The notes beneath the pieces are model-generated. The model had not been told where the DNA came from. It saw only the letters and a list, made by a program, of their open reading frames with translations, and did no database searches. The position numbers and the translations under genes were made by a program. From contig JBGSNA010000048.1 of the NCBI GenBank assembly GCA_041739875.1, forward strand, positions 1 to 64,000: a stretch of 64,000 nt of DNA, read 5' to 3'. Shown here piece after piece: positions 19,128-26,771 of this stretch (within the stretch, counting starts at the first letter, position 1; each line of letters begins with the position of its first letter). The stretch comes from JBBSJZ01 sp041739875. Its GTDB lineage: Bacteria > Planctomycetota > Planctomycetia > Pirellulales > Pirellulaceae.

Positions 19128-19679
19128 ATGAAGATCTATACACGTACCGGCGATGCGGGAAGCACCGGACTCTTCGGGGGCCCTCGCGTCGCCAAAGATG
19201 ACGACCGAATCGAGGCCTATGGCACAGTAGACGAACTCAACGCGTGCCTCGGCACGGCGCGGTCGGCCGGTGTCTCAGCCGTGATCGACGCTCAATTGGA
19301 CCAAATCCAACATGAGCTCTTTTCGATCGGAGCTGAATTGGCGACTCCCGAGCCTGATGAGCACGGTTTGCGAGTGATCGGCGCTGAACATATCGGACGC
19401 TTGGAGCAATGGATCGATAGCCATGAAACGGTTTTAGCGCCGCTAAAGCACTTCATTATGCCCGCAGGAGCCCCCGCTGCCTCCCAATTGCATCTGGCTC
19501 GGGCAATTTGCCGGCGAGCTGAACGACGCGTCGTGACGCTGGTTCGCCACCACGAAACGAATATCTCCGAAGATCTCATGATTTACCTGAATCGGCTCAG
19601 CGATCTTCTTTTTGTCCTCAGCCGCGTGGCGAACCACGAGGCCGGAGCACCAGAAATCCAGTGGATTCGCCCTAGCTAG
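19128..19679 (+). CDS. Cob(I)yrinic acid a,c-diamide adenosyltransferase, PduO type
   Basis: The enzyme transfers the adenosyl group of ATP to cob(I)alamin to make coenzyme B12. The diagnostic N-terminal ATP-binding block is KIYTRTGDAGSTGLFGG, starting right at the ATG at 19128; the open frame extends upstream to 19032, but that part lacks conservation. Further family blocks are RIEAYGTVDELNACLG, the helix LHLARAICRRAERRVV and the terminal YLNRLSDLLFVLSRVANH. The length of 183 residues is normal. No other cobalamin gene is nearby. It precedes glnB by 177 bp and is likely a separate unit. Confidence 0.93.
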   Translation: MKIYTRTGDAGSTGLFGGPRVAKDDDRIEAYGTVDELNACLGTARSAGVSAVIDAQLDQIQHELFSIGAELATPEPDEHGLRVIGAEHIGRLEQWIDSHETVLAPLKHFIMPAGAPAASQLHLARAICRRAERRVVTLVRHHETNISEDLMIYLNRLSDLLFVLSRVANHEAGAPEIQWIRPS

Positions 19680-19856
19680 CGGCAAGGTCGGATCGGATCA
19701 CGGTTGGCTGAGTTTCGAAACCTTCAATTCCACTCCATCAACGAGTCTGCGGTTGCCCGCTGGCTTGAGCCCGTCCCAGGTGTACAATGCGTTTCAACGT
19801 GAATCTGCGATAGCACGTAAAATACAAGCGACACCGCGAGTGCTGAGGAATATATC

Positions 19857-20195
19857 GTGAAAAAAGTTGAAGCCATTGTCCGCCACTTCAAGCTCGAAGA
19901 CGTCAAGAATGCGTTAACCGATCATGGCATCCATGGTATGACCGTAAGCGAAGTCCGTGGATTTGGCCGGCAAAAAGGTCACACCGAGATTTACCGTGGA
20001 ACGGAATACGCCATCGACTTTGTGCCGAAGGTTAAAATCGAAGTGATTTGCACCAACGACAACCTGCAAACAGTCATCGATACGATTTTGCAGACAGCCC
20101 AAACGGGCCAAATCGGCGACGGAAAGATCTTTGTTACGAATCTGGAAGACTCGATTCGTATTCGGACGGGTGAGCGCGGCGAGGATGCGGTTTAA
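19857..20195 (+). CDS. glnB: Nitrogen regulatory protein PII
   Basis: This is a trimeric cytoplasmic signal protein that reads 2-oxoglutarate and ATP/ADP and is modified by GlnD under nitrogen limitation. The 112-residue product carries the T-loop YRGTEYAIDFVPKVKIE with the uridylylation tyrosine at Tyr51, the B-loop TGQIGDGKIFV and the C-loop IRTGERGEDAV. The start is GTG at 19857, preceded by GAGGA at a good distance. The glnD gene follows after 12 bp. All signature residues are intact, so I expect a working PII; GlnB versus GlnK cannot be separated from sequence, and the absence of an amtB neighbour favours GlnB. Confidence 0.95.
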   Translation: MKKVEAIVRHFKLEDVKNALTDHGIHGMTVSEVRGFGRQKGHTEIYRGTEYAIDFVPKVKIEVICTNDNLQTVIDTILQTAQTGQIGDGKIFVTNLEDSIRIRTGERGEDAV

Positions 20196-20207
20196 GAGCG
20201 CCTCGGA

Positions 20208-22844
20208 TTGTCCGCCACCACGAATCTTCGCGCGGTTGTACTTCGATGTCGTGAGCGGCTGCGCGAAGGCAGAATCAAAATCCGCGAGCAACACGATTCC
20301 GGATCAGCCGGGATCCAAGTCTCAACCAGAATCGCTGACCTCTACGACGAAATCGTTCTCGATATCTGGAACGAAGCGACCAAGGCGCATCTAGGCGACA
20401 TCAAACACAACGGGCTGGCACTCGTCGCCCATGGTGGATTCGGTCGACGCGATTTAGCTCCGTTCTCTGACGCGGACATCATGCTGATCGCAACTCGCGA
20501 TAACACCTCGCTAGCATCGAAGATTGCTGGCACTCTTTCGCGAGATCTTGTTGACGCGGGACTCCAACTTGGATTCTCCATTCGCACACCCAGCGAAGCC
20601 GTCACCCTAGCGTGGAGCGATCCGATTATCTTTTCGTCGCTTACCGAGTCTAGATTTCTCGCCGGAGGACTCCAGGTCTACAGCGGGTTCTTTCAAAATC
20701 TGCGTCAAGGAACCAAGCGACGTCGCCAACGCATTCTGCGAGATTTGATCGGCGCGCGTCGTGAAGAACGACATAAATGGGGTGAAACCAATTACCTCTT
20801 GCGCCCCAATGTCAAACGTTCATTGGGAGGCTTGCGCGATATCCAGCTGATTCGTTGGATTGGTTTCATTAAGTATGGCGAAACCGATCTCGAGCGTTTG
20901 CTCAAACTTGGCGCCCTTCCGAGTGAAGACTATCGACTTGTGCGTCAAGCGTTCTCGTTCATGCTGCGATTGAGAAACGAACTCCACTTTCGCGAGAATC
21001 GCAGCCAAGACATTCTCGATCGCCCCACACAAATGCTGATCGCGGAGGCATGGGGTTACAAGGGCACCGAAGGCGTACTGCCTGTTGAACAATTCATGCA
21101 GGCATATTTTGAGCACACCCAGAATGTTCGTTGCGCGGCGTCATTCTTTGCTGACGATGCGCATTCGCGACCTCTCATTTCGCGTGCGTACGAACGAGTG
21201 CTTTCGCGAGAGATCGAAAAAAATATCCGCATGGGTCCAACAAACATTTGGGTCACCGAATCTGCGTTGCACGAGTTTGCTTCGAGTCTGCCCGATGTCT
21301 TGCGGCTCATGAGCCTCGCAAACGAACATCGACGCCGCATTGACCAGCCGACTTGGCACGCGATCCGCGAAGTGATGCTACAGCGACAACCCGCGCCTCC
21401 AGATGACGAGTCGATCGCGGCTTTCTTGTCACTGCTGAGCCGGGGCAGCCGTCTGGCGGACCTGCTTCGTCGACTTCATGAATTGCGTGTACTCGAACAA
21501 CTTATCCCAGGATTCAAACGCACACGTGGCTTGCTCCAATTCAACGCATACCACAAATACACCGTCGATGCACATTGCATCCTCGCCGTCGAAGCGGCTT
21601 GTGACTTCGAACAGGGATCATCGGCAATCAGTCGCCGCTACCGGCGTTTGACAGACAAACGCTTGTTGCATTTATCGCTGCTCATCCACGATCTTGGAAA
21701 AGGCTGCGAGGGAGACCACGAGGATGTTGGCCGTGAGATCGCGTTGGATACTGCGAAACTTTTGCACCTCGACGAAGAGTCAACGGATACACTTGCCTGG
21801 CTCGTTCACAAACACTTGCTTGTGAACTTGATCGCATTTCGCCATGACTTGAATGACTCGGAAATCGTCCACCGATTTGCGGCCGAGGTCGGCTCGATTC
21901 GCCGACTGGAATTGCTCATCGTGCATACGGTCGCTGACCTAACCGCAGTCGGTCCAGGAGTTTTGACGGACTGGAAAATGAACCTGATCGAAGACCTTTA
22001 TCTTCGAACGCGGCGTTACTTCGAGACTGGGGATCTACCGGGCGACCAAAATCCGGAAATCGATGCGGTTCGCAACGAGGTGCGAAAACACCTAGACACA
22101 TCTGAATGCTATGACACTTGCCTGGAACTGCTCAACGACCTGCCGCTATCGTTGCTGCGCCGTGGCGAACCTAACGAGCTTGCCGGTGAACTGACTGAGA
22201 TCGCTGGTTTTCTCGCCTCTGGTCCCCAGACGTACTGCGCCAGCCGATTCGATCCCAGCATGTCTGCGGTTCGCTACACCATTGTCCGTCGTGAAGGCGA
22301 ACAAACCATTGGCACATTCGCTCGCGCAACCGGGGCACTGAGCACGGCCGGTCTCGCGATCCTCCGAGCCGAAATCGAGACGGTTGGCGACTGGCTGGCA
22401 TGGGATGACTTCTGGGTGACCGACCCAGATTTCCCTGACGAACCGCCGGAGGAGCGACGCAACGAGATATCCGATCGCATTCGCCATCTGCTGGATACCC
22501 CAGATGCTCCGTTGCCTCCACATCGCAAGACGTGGACGCGCCAAGGCAATAAAGAACCACAAAGTGTGAATGTGCTGCCGACAAAAGTCATGTTCGACAA
22601 TGATACCTTTCGTCGGTATACGATCCTATCGATTTTTGCTTATGACCAAGTCGGACTGCTTTATCGAATCGCTTGGACGCTAGCCCAACATCGCGTTGTC
22701 TTGCACTTCGCAAAAATCGACACGCACCTCGACCAAATCGCGGACGTCTTCTATATCTCCGAGATCGATGGCCAGCCAATCCTCGAACTGAATCGACAGA
22801 ACGAAATTCGAGATGCCCTCCTTGCCGTCGTGTCAAACGCTTGA
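20208..22844 (+). CDS. glnD: PII uridylyltransferase / uridylyl-removing enzyme
   Basis: GlnD senses glutamine and attaches UMP to PII when glutamine is low, removing it when glutamine is high. The 878-residue protein has the usual domain order. The nucleotidyltransferase domain shows GGFGRRDLAPFSDAD (about 76-90) with both catalytic acidic residues. The HD domain shows HLSLLIHDLGKGCEGDHED, with the His-Asp pair at about 494-495. Two C-terminal ACT domains follow, one near 686-740 and one near 800-870 (YTILSIFAYDQVGLLYRIAW). The TTG at 20208 is the earliest start; its ribosome site is weak, so the true start could be slightly later. It is coupled to glnB by a 12-bp gap, a sensible sensor-target operon. 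Confidence 0.93.
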   Translation: MSATTNLRAVVLRCRERLREGRIKIREQHDSGSAGIQVSTRIADLYDEIVLDIWNEATKAHLGDIKHNGLALVAHGGFGRRDLAPFSDADIMLIATRDNTSLASKIAGTLSRDLVDAGLQLGFSIRTPSEAVTLAWSDPIIFSSLTESRFLAGGLQVYSGFFQNLRQGTKRRRQRILRDLIGARREERHKWGETNYLLRPNVKRSLGGLRDIQLIRWIGFIKYGETDLERLLKLGALPSEDYRLVRQAFSFMLRLRNELHFRENRSQDILDRPTQMLIAEAWGYKGTEGVLPVEQFMQAYFEHTQNVRCAASFFADDAHSRPLISRAYERVLSREIEKNIRMGPTNIWVTESALHEFASSLPDVLRLMSLANEHRRRIDQPTWHAIREVMLQRQPAPPDDESIAAFLSLLSRGSRLADLLRRLHELRVLEQLIPGFKRTRGLLQFNAYHKYTVDAHCILAVEAACDFEQGSSAISRRYRRLTDKRLLHLSLLIHDLGKGCEGDHEDVGREIALDTAKLLHLDEESTDTLAWLVHKHLLVNLIAFRHDLNDSEIVHRFAAEVGSIRRLELLIVHTVADLTAVGPGVLTDWKMNLIEDLYLRTRRYFETGDLPGDQNPEIDAVRNEVRKHLDTSECYDTCLELLNDLPLSLLRRGEPNELAGELTEIAGFLASGPQTYCASRFDPSMSAVRYTIVRREGEQTIGTFARATGALSTAGLAILRAEIETVGDWLAWDDFWVTDPDFPDEPPEERRNEISDRIRHLLDTPDAPLPPHRKTWTRQGNKEPQSVNVLPTKVMFDNDTFRRYTILSIFAYDQVGLLYRIAWTLAQHRVVLHFAKIDTHLDQIADVFYISEIDGQPILELNRQNEIRDALLAVVSNA

Positions 22845-23294
22845 GCAACGCAACCCGAAAGTCTCCGTAACTGGCGTGACCCGAATACTCTGCAAACTCT
22901 CTTGATAAAGCTTGCCGACTGTTTGGATTGGACCGTGCTCTTGAACATCGAGTCAACCAGTTTTCTGGTTCTTGGGTTGCGAAGTCACCTAAGCGCTGGC
23001 ATCTTTTCTTAGTTTTGGCCTGAAGACTCTAAGCCTACCGAATACCCCTGCGATAACCAACTCGCAGTGAATGTGGTTCATGTTACCACGCATTATTCGG
23101 ACACCTTTCGGTGGGGTTGGTGCTTCAGTGATAACGGCCGCCGTTTCACCTCAGTTGAAACGGCGGCCTGGATGGACCAGAACGCCTGTCGGTGGCCTAC
23201 AAGACCCAACAATCGACAATGAGCCACCCTCATTCGATCCCAGGGACTTGCGGTTCGTCGCCTCCCACCTCCAACCAGCAAGGAAGTTCACACT
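22845..23294. other. Gene-free leader region with a strong hairpin
   Basis: No gene is seen in these 450 bases after glnD. The only structure is the 13-bp hairpin listed separately, about 125 bases before the start of the Cys/His-rich protein gene. The last bases hold that gene's ribosome-binding site (AAGGAAG). Confidence 0.6.
23136..23168 (+). promoter_or_regulatory. Perfect 13-bp hairpin in the leader of the Cys/His-rich gene
   Basis: GGCCGCCGTTTCA (23136-23148) and its exact complement TGAAACGGCGGCC (23156-23168) flank a 7-base loop. No run of T follows on the plus strand (TGGATGG), so it is not a standard intrinsic terminator for glnD; it may stabilise or regulate the leader RNA of the following gene, or it may be a bidirectional protein-binding site. 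Confidence 0.65.
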
Positions 23295-23924
23295 ATGTTC
23301 AGAATAACTTTGGCGGCTTTGGCATTGATCGCCGCCTCTCTTGGTCACCACGCGACTGCGGATCAAGATCTCGATTCCCTCCTCGGCGAATTGACCTTCG
23401 GTGAATCGAACCAGGAAATGATGTCCTCGGTTCTTATGCCGGAAATTCCTCAGGACGATGAACTGGCGCCAGCTCCAAACCAGCGATTCACGAACTCTCA
23501 AGAGGACGCGGCGAATTACTCGCCCCAAAGTTCCGCCCAACCTCCCACCCCACCATACGTTCAAGACATTCCACAGCCCGTGGCCCCAATGCCACTCGCC
23601 GAGCCTACAGTCAACTTCAACCAATACTTCGCTGAAGGTGGAATTGGTGACGCATGCGCCAGCGGATCGCCATCAGCAGCGCATTGCGACGTTCCAGTGG
23701 TGTGTCGACCCCACCATGCTCCCAATTTGCCACCGCCATCGTCGATGCTTCAATACTTCCAATCCGACAATTGCTACAGCGATATCTGGTCCGGATACGC
23801 TGCCGAACGTCAAAAACGCTGCGACAAACTGCACAAGCATATCCATGGAACATGCGACTGTTTCACGAAAGGCAAGAGCCATTGCGGATGCCAAAGTCAC
23901 TGCGGATGCGACAAAGCACACTAG
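23295..23924 (+). CDS. Secreted Pro-rich protein with Cys/His-rich C-terminus
   Basis: I do not recognise this 209-residue protein. The start ATG has a clear ribosome site (AAGGAAG). A signal peptide (MFRITLAALALIAASLGHHATA) comes first, followed by an acidic/Pro/Gln-rich low-complexity stretch to about residue 140. The end is rich in Cys and His: CDKLHKHIHGTCDCF, then CGCQSHCGCDKAH. Repeated CxC and HC pairs suggest metal binding outside the cytoplasm, or a disulfide-linked surface role. The gene is flanked by strong hairpins, including a terminator downstream, so it is its own transcription unit. Confidence 0.7.
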   Translation: MFRITLAALALIAASLGHHATADQDLDSLLGELTFGESNQEMMSSVLMPEIPQDDELAPAPNQRFTNSQEDAANYSPQSSAQPPTPPYVQDIPQPVAPMPLAEPTVNFNQYFAEGGIGDACASGSPSAAHCDVPVVCRPHHAPNLPPPSSMLQYFQSDNCYSDIWSGYAAERQKRCDKLHKHIHGTCDCFTKGKSHCGCQSHCGCDKAH

Positions 23925-24093
23925 CCACTTGCTGACGGCGAACGCGTTTGCATCAAAAACACGGCAATCGTTAAAGTCGCTTACGATCCAGCCCTCAGCG
24001 TGGAGAGTTTCCAACTGATCTTGCATCAGCAAGAATTTCACTAACGAGCCGAGCTCACTCTGCCGATACCATTTGTACCATGGATTGGGAGGG

Positions 24094-24118
24094 TGAAACG
24101 ATCGGTGCCATCGTTTCA
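24094..24118 (+). other. 9-bp hairpin upstream of the terminator
   Basis: TGAAACGAT (24094-24102) pairs exactly with ATCGTTTCA (24110-24118) around a 7-base loop. The GTTTCA/TGAAAC core also occurs in the leader hairpin at 23136-23168, so the two structures resemble each other on either side of the gene. Confidence 0.5.
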
Positions 24119-24128
24119 GCTGAAAGAT

Positions 24129-24176
24129 GGGCCATGGTGAGGCAGGGAGGGCTTCACCATGGCCCTTCACTTTTTT
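24129..24176 (+). terminator. Rho-independent terminator
   Basis: A perfect 12-bp stem (GGGCCATGGTGA at 24129-24140, TCACCATGGCCC at 24154-24165) with a 13-base loop is followed by a T6 tract (24171-24176). This is the strongest intrinsic-terminator shape in the window and ends transcription from the Cys/His-rich gene. Confidence 0.85.
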
Positions 24177-24813
24177 ATACATGAATTTTCTTCCAATGCC
24201 TCGCCGTTTTCTCGCTATGCATGCTTAATGCAGACATCGAAGACCATTGGTCTGCACCGAAGTTTTAACTTCTTACGAATGGCAACACCGTGAGCTTCTT
24301 TCGGACGAACCTTCTATCGCAAGGTTCCACGGGCAATCGAAGAGATGCTTGGTATCCGCTTCAGCCCGGTGACACTGATCGGATTTTGGCTCTTCCGCAG
24401 AATCTGTGGGTACAAGGCTACTTAAAACCGATTTTGCATCAGCCCATAACGGCATTTTTGAACGAATACGCCAAGCTTGAAGGCCACCTTCCGTTTAGAG
24501 ATGGGTTTTTAGAGGCATGAGGCAAAACAAAGTCGCCGGGCAAAACACAGTTAGCGGGCACCTTTTCCAGACCAGACGACACAGGCTGCGTCACGAGAAG
24601 GGTGGGGCGGAGTCTCGTGCCGGACTCCTCGCCCGATGTTGCGATGGCTTCGTTTCATCGCGGCGGTCACTTCACGACTCGCCGCAATACTGAATCCCGA
24701 CTCCCGAGTCTGACCCCACGCGAAGCGTTTCTAACCCCACGCGAAGCGTTTCCAGTAAGCCGATCGGCGATAGCCGCGGTTCTCGCCGAATGTCGCGCAT
24801 TCAGGAAACCGGG
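24177..24813. other. Gene-poor stretch with a short tandem repeat
   Basis: No gene is supported here. A short plus-strand frame at 24290-24520 has no ribosome site or recognisable sequence. An 18-bp element (ACCCCACGCGAAGCGTTT) occurs at 24713-24730 and 24734-24751, a 21-bp period. The region looks like decayed sequence next to the RHS remnant. Confidence 0.55.
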
Positions 24814-25095
24814 GCTATATCGAGCAACGCCCAGGAGCTCGGACGCCAACGAGTAGGTTGACGTCACAAATTTTGGCTGGACCGTATTGCCACCATTGGT
24901 CTCTTGCCGGACGCCCGTGAGTCGATCGAGGCTATCGTAGAAGTAGGTGTTTTTGAGGTCATTGACGCCGCCGGTGATAAAGCCACCAGAGCTATTGCTC
25001 GTGATCGTACCGCCGATGTTGAGAGCAACTGAAGTGCGCTTGCCTTCGTTGTCATCGTCATGATCAAGATTTCGAACTTGGATTCCGGTACTTGC
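24814..25095 (-). pseudogene. RHS / YD-repeat protein remnant
   Basis: Reading the minus strand from 25095 gives 94 codons with the hallmark of RHS/YD-repeat proteins: STGIQVRNLDHDDDNEG, then KRTSVALNIGG, then NTYFYDSLDRLTGVRQETNG and SELLGVARYS. YDSLDRLTGV is the classic YD repeat. A stop lies just upstream in this frame, and the match ends near 24814, while the frame runs on in unrelated sequence to 24667, so only an internal piece survives. RHS proteins are large surface or toxin-delivery proteins; this is a dead fragment of one. A 15-bp tandem repeat near 25189-25219, further upstream, may be part of the same decayed locus. Confidence 0.7.
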
Positions 25096-25383
25096 GTGTC
25101 GTTAGTCTTCATTGCCTCCAAACGGATCGCTCTCTGGCAATTCGAATGGAACAGCAGTCGGGCGGATTGCCTGGTGGTGAATTCAACGTCGTGGTGCTCG
25201 ACCTCGTGGTGCTCGACCTCGAAGCTCTGGGGACCACTATCGCGAGCGGTTGACCAAGACTGACCGGGCGGCTTGCGCCGCGCCGCTCCACATGTTAGCG
25301 GAAGTGCGCAAGCCTTCCGGTGCATTGGTTAGACCTCTTTCTGCCGCTCGCCTATCAGCTTGCAAGGAAACGCTTCGCTGGTA

Positions 25384-26688
25384 TTAGCTGAACAGCTTAT
25401 CGATGACTTTTCCGTCGCGAACGAGCGTGATCGGTCGACCGGTGTTGGTTTGATACTCGATGGTCGGATCGATCCCCAGATTCCAATAGAAGCTGGCGGC
25501 GACGTCGTCTGGAGTGATCGCTTCGTGACGAGGTCCAGCGGCGGTGTCATCGCTCTCGCCGATCACTTGGCCGCCTCGCACACCTCCACCAGCCATCAGC
25601 ATGAACATACAACGTGGGTAGTGGTCTCGGCCGCCCTCAGCACTCCGGTCGTTAATCTTCGGTGTTCGTCCGAATTCTCCCGTAACCATGACTGCCGTGG
25701 ATTCAAGCAACCCTCGCATTTCCAAGCCTGTGAGAAGCCCACTCAAACCTGCATCGAGCTTGGGCAATTGCGTGTCTTTGAGCTTCGAGAAGTTATCCGT
25801 GTGAGTATCCCAACCACCGAGCTGGACGCTTACCAATCCTACGCCAGACTCCACCAGCCGCAACGCCATCATGCAGCTTTGCCCAAATGAGTCTTCGCCG
25901 AATAACTTGGAGAAACTTGCTGGCTCCTGACTGATATCGAAAGCCTTGCGAGCACGTGGTGATGTGATCATCGAGTAAGCTTGTTCGCCGAAACGATCCA
26001 AACCATCGACAAGTCCGCCCACTTCCTCGAACTCAGCGAATCGTCGGTCCAATTTCTTGAGCAATTGCTGACGCTTTTGAACTTCGTCTACACCGATTCC
26101 TGGCGAAAGCGAGAGCCCTCGCACGGAATACGGCTGACCAAACTGGGGCGTCGAATTTGTCTCAAGCGAAGCATAGCGAATACCCAAGAAACCTGGGCCG
26201 TGCCCGGCTTTCGGAACAGCAACTTGGCTTGGAATATCATCTTCACCCGGGCGTTCTTTGGAGAGCACAGAGCCGTAGCACGGATACTCAAGCGACGGAA
26301 TGGGCCGGCTACCTGTGTTCACATACTCGCGACCGAGTTGGTGGGCAGCCAATGTATGGCTAACACCTCGCAAGATCGCAAACTTGTCTGCTACGGCAGC
26401 CAACTTCGGAAGGTGCTCTGAAATCTGAATCCCAGGAACGTTCGTCGAGATCGGCTTGAACGTACCACGAACGCTATCCGGCGCGTCGGGCTTCAAGTCA
26501 AACGTGTCCATGTGCGACGGTCCGCCGGGCAACTCGATAAAGATGGCTCGCTGGGCACGGTTCGGGCTAACTTGTCCCGCGCTAGCCAAACGTGTGTACT
26601 GGGAAAGTGTTAATCCACCCAAACCGATACAACCGGCTTTGAGCATGTCTCGACGACGTAATCCGTCGCATGTCGTGTGAAATCGCAT
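25384..26688 (-). CDS. DUF1501 family protein
   Basis: The 434-residue protein starts at an ATG with GAGG nearby and a twin-arginine-like leader (CDGLRRRDMLKAGCIGLGG), so Tat export is likely. Family blocks include FIELPGGPSHMDTFDLKP and MVTGEFGRTPKINDRSAEGGRDHYP, which recall the alkaline phosphatase/sulfatase superfamily fold. The biochemical role of DUF1501 is not established. In planctomycetes these genes routinely follow a DUF1549/DUF1553 gene, as here, suggesting that the two products work together in the periplasm. It is the last gene of the ECF-sigma operon. Confidence 0.9.
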   Translation of the reverse strand: MRFHTTCDGLRRRDMLKAGCIGLGGLTLSQYTRLASAGQVSPNRAQRAIFIELPGGPSHMDTFDLKPDAPDSVRGTFKPISTNVPGIQISEHLPKLAAVADKFAILRGVSHTLAAHQLGREYVNTGSRPIPSLEYPCYGSVLSKERPGEDDIPSQVAVPKAGHGPGFLGIRYASLETNSTPQFGQPYSVRGLSLSPGIGVDEVQKRQQLLKKLDRRFAEFEEVGGLVDGLDRFGEQAYSMITSPRARKAFDISQEPASFSKLFGEDSFGQSCMMALRLVESGVGLVSVQLGGWDTHTDNFSKLKDTQLPKLDAGLSGLLTGLEMRGLLESTAVMVTGEFGRTPKINDRSAEGGRDHYPRCMFMLMAGGGVRGGQVIGESDDTAAGPRHEAITPDDVAASFYWNLGIDPTIEYQTNTGRPITLVRDGKVIDKLFS

Positions 26689-26771
26689 TGAACAAACCTC
26701 TTACACAAAGCTTGGGCAACAGAATGCCCGTGGTTGGAATTTCGTGATCAACAAACGGAACAAGAACGTGG

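Noticed and set aside
24290..24520. Plus-strand 76-codon frame after the terminator
   Set aside because: GTG start without a ribosome site, no recognisable sequence, and surrounded by decayed DNA.
25360..25890. Plus-strand frame opposite the DUF1501 gene
   Set aside because: It lies entirely within a well-supported gene on the other strand.
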